From the NCBI GenBank assembly GCA_018239705.1, contig JAFEGS010000074.1, forward strand, positions 1-5,815: 5,815 nt of DNA, written 5' to 3'. The DNA comes from Verrucomicrobiota bacterium (GTDB taxonomy: Bacteria; Chlamydiota; Chlamydiia; Chlamydiales; FEN-1388). Positions 1 through 5,815 of the stretch are shown here, in pieces. A program made the translations under genes and the position numbers. Each line of letters starts with the position of its first letter. Positions within the stretch are counted from its first letter, which is position 1. The notes below the pieces were generated by a model. The model ran no database searches. It worked only from the letters and a program-made list of their open reading frames with translations, and had not been told where the DNA came from.

Positions 1-744
1 GAGGGCTGCAAATACAGCGCCGTTGATCTGCTCAGAGAGCTCTTTTCTCGGCGTGCGCATATGTCCTGCAGAAAATGCATCTGAAAGGTAGTGACAGGCA
101 AACGCATTCATTGCATAGGCTCGCTCAAGCGCCTCTACACTTTCGCTTTTCCCTGCCTTGATGGCCTGATCAATTGCCACCTGATGCCCTGCCTGGTACG
201 CTGCTAAGGCGTGCGGTACAAAATGATCCCAGTTTGCGGCTGATAGCAATTGCAGAGTTGAAAGCCCTAAGGGGAAGAGGGGAGAGATTGCGCTGCCTCC
301 ACCCGTAATTACGTTACAATCGCCTAAGATCGATCCACCCACTTCGGCATAGACCTCTGACGCACTTTTTCCTTGCTGCTCCCCTTCTTTGATCTGTTCG
401 AGTGTTTTTCGAAAGGAGGCAACTAGCTGTAGCGCCATATTTGGAGCGCTTACGCTCTCTGACAAGGTCTTGAAGGTGTTCAAAAAGCGGTATCTTCGCT
501 CTTCCTCAGTATTTCCTTGAGAGATCGGTTGGTCTTCGATAGCAAAATAATCGCCTCCCAGGGAGACAATGTCGCCGTAGGTGAGCTCTAAACCACTCTC
601 GAGTCGTAAAGCTGCATGAGGTAAACCGTCCGGGAACTGGAGGACAACCTGGTCACCAATCACCATATGTTCTGCACTCTCAAAAGCGAGTAGCGTTGTG
701 CTTACCATGCTACAAAATGCAAAAATGAATTTTCTTATGCCCAT
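1..744 (-). CDS. Secreted zinc-dependent phospholipase C / P1 nuclease-like protein (3' end outside window)
   Basis: The first 248 codons of a reading frame that begins at the ATG complementary to 742-744 and stays open to the window edge. The N-terminus (residues 1-20, positively charged then hydrophobic, ending near LLA) looks like a Sec signal peptide, so the product is probably exported. The family call rests on metal-ligand spacing. NWDHF (171-175) followed by H187 gives D-x13-H, and HYLSDAFSAGH (218-228) gives H-x3-D-x5-H. Both spacings match the zinc ligands D55/H69 and H118/D122/H128 of Bacillus cereus phospholipase C. The following HMRTPR is, from memory, typical of bacterial proteins of this superfamily, as is the TYGDIVSLGGDYFAIEDQPIS-like stretch near residues 55-75. 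The last ligands (H-x3-E in B. cereus) would lie beyond the window. The substrate could be phospholipid or another phosphodiester and cannot be settled here. A weak AGGG (756-759) lies 11 bases before the start. It is divergent from the Pot operon and not obviously linked to it in function. Confidence 0.72.
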   Translation of the reverse strand, partial: MGIRKFIFAFCSMVSTTLLAFESAEHMVIGDQVVLQFPDGLPHAALRLESGLELTYGDIVSLGGDYFAIEDQPISQGNTEEERRYRFLNTFKTLSESVSAPNMALQLVASFRKTLEQIKEGEQQGKSASEVYAEVGGSILGDCNVITGGGSAISPLFPLGLSTLQLLSAANWDHFVPHALAAYQAGHQVAIDQAIKAGKSESVEALERAYAMNAFACHYLSDAFSAGHMRTPRKELSEQINGAVFAAL

Positions 745-782
745 GATACTTACGACCCTTTTTTAGGTAGAGTGTGTGATTC

Positions 783-968
783 AAACGACATAAAACGACC
801 AAAACGACAAACGACACAAAAGACGAAAAGGACGAAAACGACTTAAACGACACTAACGACCAAAACGACAACTGCAAAAAGTCCTTTTGGTCCTTTTATG
901 TCGTTGTAGTCGTTTTCGTCCTTTTCGTCTTTTGTGTCGTTTGTCGTTTTGGTCGTTTTATGTCGTTT
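783..968. repeat. 186-bp long inverted repeat (hairpin/cruciform-capable) between divergent genes
   Basis: Positions 783-843 are exactly the reverse complement of 908-968 (61 bp without a mismatch). Pairing continues inward as an imperfect stem, 844-869 with 881-907. It has mismatches at 844/907, 845/906, 853/898, 854/897, 857/893 and 866/884, and one bulged base (T894). The loop is 870-880 (11 nt). The left arm is A/C-rich with only four T in 87 bases, so the two strands differ strongly in composition. Neither end is followed by a T-run, and both neighbouring genes read away from it, so it is not a conventional terminator. No target-site duplication, transposase or terminal motif is visible, though a MITE-like element is not excluded. 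It fills most of the 287-bp gene-free interval 745-1031. The structure is certain; its role is unknown. Confidence 0.95.
785..966. repeat. Array of short ACGAC / GTCGT-type units on a ~9-bp beat
   Basis: Within the inverted repeat, the left arm carries ACGAC at 785, 795, 804, 811, 838, 847, 856 and 865, with variants AGACG at 821 and GGACG at 830. Steps are 10, 9, 7, 10, 9, 8, 9, 9 and 9. The right arm carries the complementary GTC core at 881, 890, 900, 909, 918, 927, 936, 943, 952 and 962. Most units are separated by runs of three or four A (left arm) or T (right arm). The palindrome is thus itself made of about ten imperfect short direct repeats per arm. It could have arisen by repeat expansion, or be a multi-site binding array. 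Neither is shown by the sequence. Confidence 0.85.
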
Positions 969-1026
969 TATCTCTTGAAATCTTTGCTCACATGTGGGAC
1001 CATATACCTCGTCTAACCTGAACAGT

Positions 1027-1030
1027 GGAG
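1027..1030 (+). promoter_or_regulatory. Ribosome binding site deciding the potA start
   Basis: GGAG stands just before two consecutive in-frame ATG codons (1032 and 1035). Spacing is 1 base to the first and 4 to the second, so the second ATG may be the true initiator. An in-frame TAA at 1014-1016 rules out any longer N-terminus, because no start codon lies between it and 1032. Confidence 0.45.
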
Positions 1031-1031
1031 A

Positions 1032-2219
1032 ATGATGGCAGGATTTGTTGTATTTGACAAGGTTACCAAAACATTTGGCGATGTTACTGCCGTAGATGCT
1101 GTCTCTTTTGCAATAGAGATGGGGCAGTTTTTTTCTATTCTAGGCCCAAGCGGCTGCGGGAAAACAACCCTCCTGCGCCTTGTCGCCGGCTTTGAAAAGC
1201 CCGATAGTGGCCGCATCTTCATCGATGGCCAGGACATCACAGACTTACCCCCAAACAAGCGCCCTGTCAACACCGTCTTCCAGCACTATGCCCTCTTCCC
1301 CCACCTCACTGTCTGGGAAAACATCGCCTTTGGGCTCCGCATTGCCAAAAGACCAAAAGCCGAAATCGAACGCGAAGTGGAGCGGATGCTCCAGCTAATC
1401 CAGATGGAGGCCTATGCCCACAAAAAACCCGACCACATCAGCGGCGGCCAAAAGCAGCGCGTAGCTATAGCGCGCGCCCTTATCAACAAACCAAAGGTCC
1501 TTTTGCTTGATGAACCGCTCGCAGCGCTCGACCTCAAGCTGAGACAGAAGATGCTGATGGAGCTCGACCTGATCCACGACGAAGTGGGCATCACCTTTCT
1601 CTTTATCACTCACGACCAGACAGAGGCCATAGCGGTAAGCGACCAGATCGCCGTCCTGCACAAGGGCAAGGTAGAGCAGATAGGCACCCCCGTCCAGCTC
1701 TACGAATCGCCAAAAAGCAGCTTCGTAGCCGCCTTCATAGGCGATACCAACTTTCTCGATGGCCGCACTGCAGCAAAAATAAGCAGCGAATACAGCGAAA
1801 TTGCCATTGATGACTTTCCAAACATCCTCTGCTTTAACGACAAGCAGCTGTCGGTAGGCGAACCGGTGCACCTCAGCGTTCGTCCCGAAAAGATACACAT
1901 CGGACGCGAGGAGCCTCCAAAGAATCCTCAGCACAACATCTTCCAAGGCATTGTAGAGGATGTGGTCTACAAAGGCGATCACACCAAGTTTTTTGTCAAA
2001 ACGCATGGCCACAGAATTGCCGTACTCCAGCAGCACAGCCGCTTTTTGCTCGATGAAAAGCCAATCACCTGGAACGACACTGTCTGGATCTGGTGGCATG
2101 CCGATGATGGCTTTATCCTCGAAAAATACTCTGAAGCTGACAAGAAATTATTAGAAGAGGAGACGAAAGCGCCGGATGAACAGGAAGAAGAGGCAACTAA
2201 AGAGGGCTTTTTTAGGTGA
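1032..2219 (+). CDS. potA: Spermidine/putrescine ABC transporter, ATP-binding subunit PotA
   Basis: A 395-residue ATPase of the polyamine/opine importer class, which powers uptake from the cytoplasmic face of the PotB-PotC channel. All nucleotide-binding motifs are intact: Walker A GPSGCGKT (38-45), Q-loop Q84 in VFQHYALFP, signature ISGGQ (136-140, with I for the usual L), Walker B VLLLDEP (156-162), D-loop AALD (164-167) and H-loop H194 in FITHDQ. Residues from about 277 to 360 (VHLSVRPEKIHI onward) form the C-terminal TOBE-type regulatory domain of this family. After it comes a charged, mostly acidic tail (about 367-392). By comparison, E. coli PotA (378 residues, from memory) ends sooner. 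The start may be the second ATG at 1035. It is the first gene of the operon. Its TGA overlaps the GTG start of potB by four bases, which points to translational coupling. Orthology to PotA rather than another polyamine-family ATPase is supported by the downstream PotB, PotC and PotD genes. Confidence 0.95.
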   Translation: MMAGFVVFDKVTKTFGDVTAVDAVSFAIEMGQFFSILGPSGCGKTTLLRLVAGFEKPDSGRIFIDGQDITDLPPNKRPVNTVFQHYALFPHLTVWENIAFGLRIAKRPKAEIEREVERMLQLIQMEAYAHKKPDHISGGQKQRVAIARALINKPKVLLLDEPLAALDLKLRQKMLMELDLIHDEVGITFLFITHDQTEAIAVSDQIAVLHKGKVEQIGTPVQLYESPKSSFVAAFIGDTNFLDGRTAAKISSEYSEIAIDDFPNILCFNDKQLSVGEPVHLSVRPEKIHIGREEPPKNPQHNIFQGIVEDVVYKGDHTKFFVKTHGHRIAVLQQHSRFLLDEKPITWNDTVWIWWHADDGFILEKYSEADKKLLEEETKAPDEQEEEATKEGFFR

Positions 2220-3073
2220 GTCGACTTAAAGAATTTTTCATGACCCTTCCCTCCTACGTGTGGCTATTTCTCTTCTTTTTAGTCCCGACGCTGATGGTCT
2301 TTGCCTATGCCTTAAAGCCCTACGACGTGCAGGAGGGGGTAGGACAGGGCTGGACCTTGAGCACCATGATGGCCATATTCACTCCCGAATATATCACGAT
2401 CTTTTGGCGCACGCTCTGGCTCAGCTCGCTCACCACAGCTATCTGCCTCGCTATCGCGCTTCCACTAGGCTATGGGCTTGTTCGAGCCTCTCCGAAAATG
2501 CAGAAGCTATTTCTGCTGCTGGTGATCATGCCCTTTTGGAGTAGCTTTCTCGTCCGCATATTTGCCTGGAAGACGCTGCTCCATCCGGAAGGCTTTATAC
2601 GAAACACGCTCACCTTTTTGCACATTATTGGCCCAGACACCTTCCTGCTCTACAACCTCGGCACGGTGCTTGTGGTGATGGTCTATTCCTATCTTCCCTT
2701 TGCCATTCTGCCCATCTATGCACAGTCCGTTAAGTTTAATTATCAGTTGATAGAGGCAGCCATGGATGCAGGGGCTACACAGCTGCGAGCGTTCTTCTCA
2801 GTCTTTCTACCCTCTATTCGCAAAGGCATCTACACAGCGATCGTGATGGTCTTTATCCCGGCCATTGGCGCCTATGTTATTCCCGATGTGGTCGGCGGGA
2901 CAAATAGTGAGATGATAGGCAATATTATTGCGCAGAAGATCTTTGTAGAGCGAAACCTGCCTCAGGCAAGTGCGCTTTCCGTTGTGCTCTGTGTGCTTGT
3001 GATGTCGCCGCTTGCACTCGCCGCCTACATGCAAAAGCGCCTTATCACAGAAAGGGGAGGCAGTAGAGAATGA
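2216..3073 (+). CDS. potB: Spermidine/putrescine ABC transporter permease PotB
   Basis: A 285-residue inner-membrane permease, one half of the translocation channel. About six hydrophobic segments are visible, near residues 12-32, 63-88, 97-117, 147-170, 205-225 and 250-272. The cytoplasmic coupling (EAA) loop reads EAAMDAGATQLRAFFSVFLP at 180-199, with the conserved G of the motif at 186; this loop docks on the ATPase. The PDVVGG segment (223-228) after the fifth helix is typical of PotB-like permeases. The start is GTG at 2216, overlapping the potA stop by four bases. AGAGGG (2201-2206) lies nine bases upstream as a ribosome binding site. The alternative ATG at residue 9 would remove part of the N-terminus but not the first helix. 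It overlaps potC by four bases at its 3' end. Confidence 0.93.
   Translation: MSRLKEFFMTLPSYVWLFLFFLVPTLMVFAYALKPYDVQEGVGQGWTLSTMMAIFTPEYITIFWRTLWLSSLTTAICLAIALPLGYGLVRASPKMQKLFLLLVIMPFWSSFLVRIFAWKTLLHPEGFIRNTLTFLHIIGPDTFLLYNLGTVLVVMVYSYLPFAILPIYAQSVKFNYQLIEAAMDAGATQLRAFFSVFLPSIRKGIYTAIVMVFIPAIGAYVIPDVVGGTNSEMIGNIIAQKIFVERNLPQASALSVVLCVLVMSPLALAAYMQKRLITERGGSRE
3056..3060 (+). promoter_or_regulatory. Strong Shine-Dalgarno of potC
   Basis: GGAGG inside the end of potB, nine bases before the potC ATG at 3070. It is the best-matching ribosome binding site in the operon. Confidence 0.7.
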
Positions 3074-3837
3074 AATCGCAGCGCTTTTCTCTCCACTTGG
3101 CAACGCTTGTTCTTGTATTTCTCTATCTTCCCATTGTGATACTAGCAATAAATTCTTTTAATGAATCGCGCTTTGGCGGGGTCTGGACCGGCTTTTCTCT
3201 CAGATGGTACGAAAGGCTCTTTGTAGAGCGATCGATCTGGCACGCGCTTTCTAATTCACTGCTCATCGCTACAGCCGCTACCGTGGTCTCTACAGTCTTG
3301 GGGAGCATAGCAGCGCTTGCCCTCTACCAGTACAAAAGCTTTCTTCAAAAGACCCACCACGCGCTGATGTACACGCCGCTGGTGATACCCGATATTTTGA
3401 TGGGGATCAGCCTTTTGCTCTTTTTTGTGTCACTGAAGGTCGGCCTTGGGCTGGTTACGGTCTGTGTGGCGCACATAACCTTTTGCATCAGCTACGTCGC
3501 CATGCTCATTCGGGCCAGGCTGCAAAATTTTGATACCGCACTTGTTGAGGCAGCATACGACCTGGGAGCGAGCTCCTGGACCGTCTTTTTCAGGGTGATC
3601 ATTCCCTTTTTAGCACCGGCCATCTTGGCTTCTGCGCTTCTTGCCTTCACGCTATCGATCGATGACTTTGTTATTACCTTTTTTGTTGTAGGCCCAGGAG
3701 TGACCACGCTGCCCATTTATGTCTATAGCATGATCAAATTTGGCTCCCCTCCGTTAATAAATGCCTTGTCAGTTGTGCTCTTAACTGTTACCTTTTGCAT
3801 CATTTGGTTTACTCACCGCTTAATAGAGAAACGCTGA
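3070..3837 (+). CDS. potC: Spermidine/putrescine ABC transporter permease PotC
   Basis: A 255-residue membrane permease that pairs with PotB. Hydrophobic segments lie near residues 10-28, 60-86, 100-122, 127-147, 180-208 and 230-250. The EAA coupling loop is EAAYDLGASSWTVFFRVIIP (160-179). The region SIDDFVITFFVVGPG (196-210), followed by TTLPIYVYSMIKFGSPPLINALS, closely resembles the hallmark stretch of E. coli PotC (as remembered) and separates it from PotB. The ATG start overlaps the potB stop (ATGA) and is preceded by GGAGG. Its TGA shares one base with the ATG of the next gene (TGATG). Length is about that of known PotC proteins, with no sign of damage. Confidence 0.94.
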   Translation: MKSQRFSLHLATLVLVFLYLPIVILAINSFNESRFGGVWTGFSLRWYERLFVERSIWHALSNSLLIATAATVVSTVLGSIAALALYQYKSFLQKTHHALMYTPLVIPDILMGISLLLFFVSLKVGLGLVTVCVAHITFCISYVAMLIRARLQNFDTALVEAAYDLGASSWTVFFRVIIPFLAPAILASALLAFTLSIDDFVITFFVVGPGVTTLPIYVYSMIKFGSPPLINALSVVLLTVTFCIIWFTHRLIEKR

Positions 3838-4877
3838 TGAAGAAATTACTAGGGACTCTAGCGATCGTACTGGTTGCAGCCACATGCCTATTCTGGTCGT
3901 GTAGCACAAGCAAGCAGACGCTTCACATCTACACCTTTGCCGACTTTTTTAACCTCGATCTGCTCGAGCAGTTTGAGAAAAAATACAACTGCCGGATCGC
4001 CATCGATACATTTGACTCCAATGAGTCGATGTATGCAAAGCTTCGGCTAGGAGGCGGTGGGTATGACCTCATCACTCCAACAAATAATTTTTTGGAAGTA
4101 CTGAACAGCCAGGGCATGCTGCAAAAGATCGATCACGCTCGCATCCCAAACGCTATCAACCTCGATGAAAATGTATTCCACCTTCTAGACAAAAGCACAC
4201 TCGACTATGGCCTTCCCTATGTCTTTGCCTTTTCAGGCATTGCGTGGCGCACAGATAAGATCAGCTGCGATAACCCAAGCTATGCCATTTTTGGCGATGA
4301 GCAATACCGAGGACGGATGGTCCTGCTCAACGACCTTAGAGAGGCACTAGGAGCAGCGCTGCGCTACAAAGGATACAGCGTAAACACAACCGATCCTAAA
4401 GAGCTCGAAGAGGCAAAAATGCAGCTCATTGCTTGGAAGAACAACATCGCCAAGTTTGAAAATGAGCAGTACAAAAATGGCATTGCAAATGGGGAGTACC
4501 TTGTTGTGCAGGGCTATAATGGCGACATTTTGCAGGTAATAGGGGAAAATGAGCATGTTGCTTTTGCGATGCCAAAAGAGGGCACCGGTATCTCTATCGA
4601 CTTTTTTGTCATCCCAAAAGAGGCAAAGCATGTAGACCTGGCCTACGAGTTTATTAACTACTTCTACGACCCGGTAATTTCGGCAAAGAACATGAACTTT
4701 ACCTGCTTTTTAAGCCCCAACAGGGCTGCCTACGCACTGGTCGACGATTTTCTAAAGAGCCAGATAGCTCCGTTCTTAGATGAACAGACACTCAAAAAAA
4801 GTGAGCTTGTAAAGGACCTTGGGTCCAATATGGAGCTCTACTACAAGGCATGGGAAGAGGTGAAAACAGCAACATGA
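3837..4877 (+). CDS. potD: PotD-like polyamine-binding lipoprotein, first copy
   Basis: A 346-residue extracytoplasmic substrate-binding protein of the PotD/PotF family. An earlier in-frame ATG at 3795 would add 14 residues inside potC. ATG 3837 is preferred because it opens a typical signal peptide (MKKLLGTLAI...) and shares one base with the potC stop. C22 in LFWSC is the likely lipidation site, although the lipobox is imperfect. C17 is a weaker alternative. Family features are SNESMYAKL (61-69), YDLITP (76-81), NDLREALGAALR (165-176) and IDFFVIP (254-260). Against remembered E. coli PotD pocket residues, the acidic trio is kept (D166, E169, D255). W34 is F34, Y85 is N84, W229 is Y227 and W255 is S253, so several aromatic walls are changed. 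A polyamine or related cationic ligand is likely, but specificity may differ. It overlaps the second copy by four bases. Confidence 0.9.
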   Translation: MKKLLGTLAIVLVAATCLFWSCSTSKQTLHIYTFADFFNLDLLEQFEKKYNCRIAIDTFDSNESMYAKLRLGGGGYDLITPTNNFLEVLNSQGMLQKIDHARIPNAINLDENVFHLLDKSTLDYGLPYVFAFSGIAWRTDKISCDNPSYAIFGDEQYRGRMVLLNDLREALGAALRYKGYSVNTTDPKELEEAKMQLIAWKNNIAKFENEQYKNGIANGEYLVVQGYNGDILQVIGENEHVAFAMPKEGTGISIDFFVIPKEAKHVDLAYEFINYFYDPVISAKNMNFTCFLSPNRAAYALVDDFLKSQIAPFLDEQTLKKSELVKDLGSNMELYYKAWEEVKTAT

Positions 4878-5815
4878 AAAAAATTTTGTCTCTATGTTCT
4901 ATACTATTTTTACTCTGTGCATGCGGCAATCCTAAGCCGCGCCTGCATATCTATTCGTGGGCAGACTTTTTCAGTATGGAGCTCATCGAGCAGTTTGAGA
5001 AGGAAAATAACTGCCAGATTATCCTCGACACCTTTGATTCCAACGAGTCGATGTATGCAAAGCTCAAGCTGGGTAGCTCCGGCTATGACCTGATCGTGCC
5101 AAGTAATTATTTTCTTGAATTGATGCATAAACAGCAGATGATTGAGCCGGTAGACTTCACGCTGGTCCCTAACTTCCAGTACTTCGATAGGCGCATATTT
5201 AAGCTCCTTAGCCCCCACATGGTACAGTATGGCGTGCCCTATATGCTTACCTATTCCGGTATTGCCTGGAGAAGGGATAAACTTGGCGCTATCGACCCAA
5301 GCTGGAGCATCTTTGGCAGTAAAGAGTACAAAGGGCGCATGACCATGCTCAACGACCTGAGAGAAGCCCTGGGGGCAGCTCTTCGCTACCTCGGCTATAG
5401 CGTCAACACCATAGACCTCAACCATCTGCAAGAGGCAAAGCAGCTACTTATATCGTGGAAAAGGCAGCTGGCAAAGTTTGAGAGCGAGCAGTACAAAAAT
5501 GGCATTGCGAGCGGGGAATATCTGGTGGTGCAGGGGTACAATGGCGACATCCTGCAGGTGATGGAGGAGAATAAAAATGTCGATTTTACCATACCTTCCG
5601 AAGGGATGGGCGTTTCTATCGATTTTCTTGTGATCCCGAAGGGAGCAGCCAATCGCGAGCTGGCGCATCGCTTTATGAACTTTCTCTACAACCCTGAGAA
5701 TGCCGCTAAAAACATGGACTTCACCTGCTTTTTGTGCCCTAACGTGGCGGCCTATGGCAAAATTAAGGAGCTGCTCAAACTGAATCTCCTGCCATTCCTC
5801 AAGGAAGAGGCTGTA
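4874..5815 (+). CDS. potD: PotD-like polyamine-binding lipoprotein, second copy (3' end outside window)
   Basis: The first 314 codons of a second substrate-binding protein, a close paralogue of the preceding one by eye along its whole visible length. The frame is open to the window edge; if it is as long as its neighbour, roughly 30 residues are missing. The signal peptide MKKILSLCSILFLLCACGNP has a good lipobox (LCAC) with lipidation at C17. Shared landmarks are SNESMYAKL (57-65), NDLREALGAALR (160-171), EQYKNGIA (205-212), LVVQGYNGDILQV (217-229) and IDFLVIP (249-255). It is more PotD-like at two pocket positions than the first copy: W29 (E. coli W34) and Y79 (Y85) are retained. D161, E164 and D250 keep the acidic contacts, while Y222 and S248 replace W229 and W255. 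The ATG lies in ATGA with the previous stop. GAGG (4857-4860) is 13 bases upstream, rather far, so translation may depend on coupling. Confidence 0.9.
   Translation, partial: MKKILSLCSILFLLCACGNPKPRLHIYSWADFFSMELIEQFEKENNCQIILDTFDSNESMYAKLKLGSSGYDLIVPSNYFLELMHKQQMIEPVDFTLVPNFQYFDRRIFKLLSPHMVQYGVPYMLTYSGIAWRRDKLGAIDPSWSIFGSKEYKGRMTMLNDLREALGAALRYLGYSVNTIDLNHLQEAKQLLISWKRQLAKFESEQYKNGIASGEYLVVQGYNGDILQVMEENKNVDFTIPSEGMGVSIDFLVIPKGAANRELAHRFMNFLYNPENAAKNMDFTCFLCPNVAAYGKIKELLKLNLLPFLKEEAV

Noticed and set aside
750..791. 13-codon reading frame on the minus strand (MSFESHTLPKKGS) just before the phospholipase-like gene, mirroring the ATG at 960
   Set aside because: Both ATGs follow simply from the ATGTCGTTT at the arm ends of the inverted repeat. 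No ribosome binding site is visible and the peptide is not recognisable.
783..968. Rho-independent terminator
   Set aside because: There is no T-run after either arm, and both flanking genes start, rather than end, next to it.
783..968. CRISPR array
   Set aside because: The repeated units are only 5-8 bases with ~9-bp spacing and no unique spacers, and no cas genes are present.
989..996. 8-bp palindrome CACATGTG as an operator
   Set aside because: It is too short and symmetry does not extend to the flanking bases, so it could be chance.
975..1005. Candidate sigma-70 promoter for potA: TTGAAA (975-980) with CCATAT (1000-1005)
   Set aside because: Spacing is 19 bases and the -10 match is poor, so it is not strong enough to annotate, although it is the best placed candidate between the palindrome and potA.
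1395..2099. Long open frame (234 codons) on the minus strand within potA
   Set aside because: It lies entirely opposite a well-supported potA with intact ATPase motifs and shows no recognisable domain. It is an antisense shadow of the codon bias.
3795..3836. N-terminal extension of the first potD-like gene from ATG 3795
   Set aside because: It would add 14 non-signal-like residues inside potC. ATG 3837 opens a typical lipoprotein signal and overlaps the potC stop by one base.
4910..5431. Open frame of 173 codons on the minus strand inside the second potD-like gene
   Set aside because: It is antisense to a clear coding region, with no family resemblance and no ribosome binding site considered convincing.

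Overview
The window holds a complete ABC importer operon of the spermidine/putrescine (Pot) type on the + strand. A divergently oriented gene for a secreted zinc phospholipase C/P1-nuclease-like protein lies on the - strand, and an unusual long inverted repeat sits between the two 5' ends. The genome is bacterial, of moderate GC by eye. Both substrate-binding proteins begin with short lipoprotein-type signal peptides rather than the free periplasmic type of E. coli PotD. This is seen in several lineages (spirochaetes, Chlamydiota relatives, Gram-positives), so the taxon cannot be fixed from this window. An amoeba-associated Chlamydiota-like host is a guess only.

Layout: 1-744 (-) is the 5' part of the phospholipase C-like gene, whose 3' end lies outside the window. 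745-1031 is the intergenic region. It is dominated by a 186-bp inverted repeat (783-968) with 61-bp perfect outer arms, imperfect inner arms and an 11-nt loop. The repeat is built from about twenty GAC/GTC units on a roughly 9-bp beat. 1032-2219 is potA (ATPase), 2216-3073 potB (permease), 3070-3837 potC (permease), 3837-4877 a first potD-like lipoprotein, and 4874-5815 a second, paralogous potD-like lipoprotein that runs off the window end.

How they work together: PotA hydrolyses ATP on the cytoplasmic face. PotB and PotC form the membrane channel. The two lipoproteins would capture ligand outside the membrane and deliver it to the same PotABC core. All four gene junctions overlap by 1-4 bases, so the five genes look transcribed together and translationally coupled. 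The two binding proteins differ at key pocket positions relative to E. coli PotD, which suggests related but not identical ligands or affinities.

The least ordinary element is the intergenic palindrome. Both flanking genes are transcribed away from it, so it is not a terminator for either. It occupies the space where the divergent promoters should lie.
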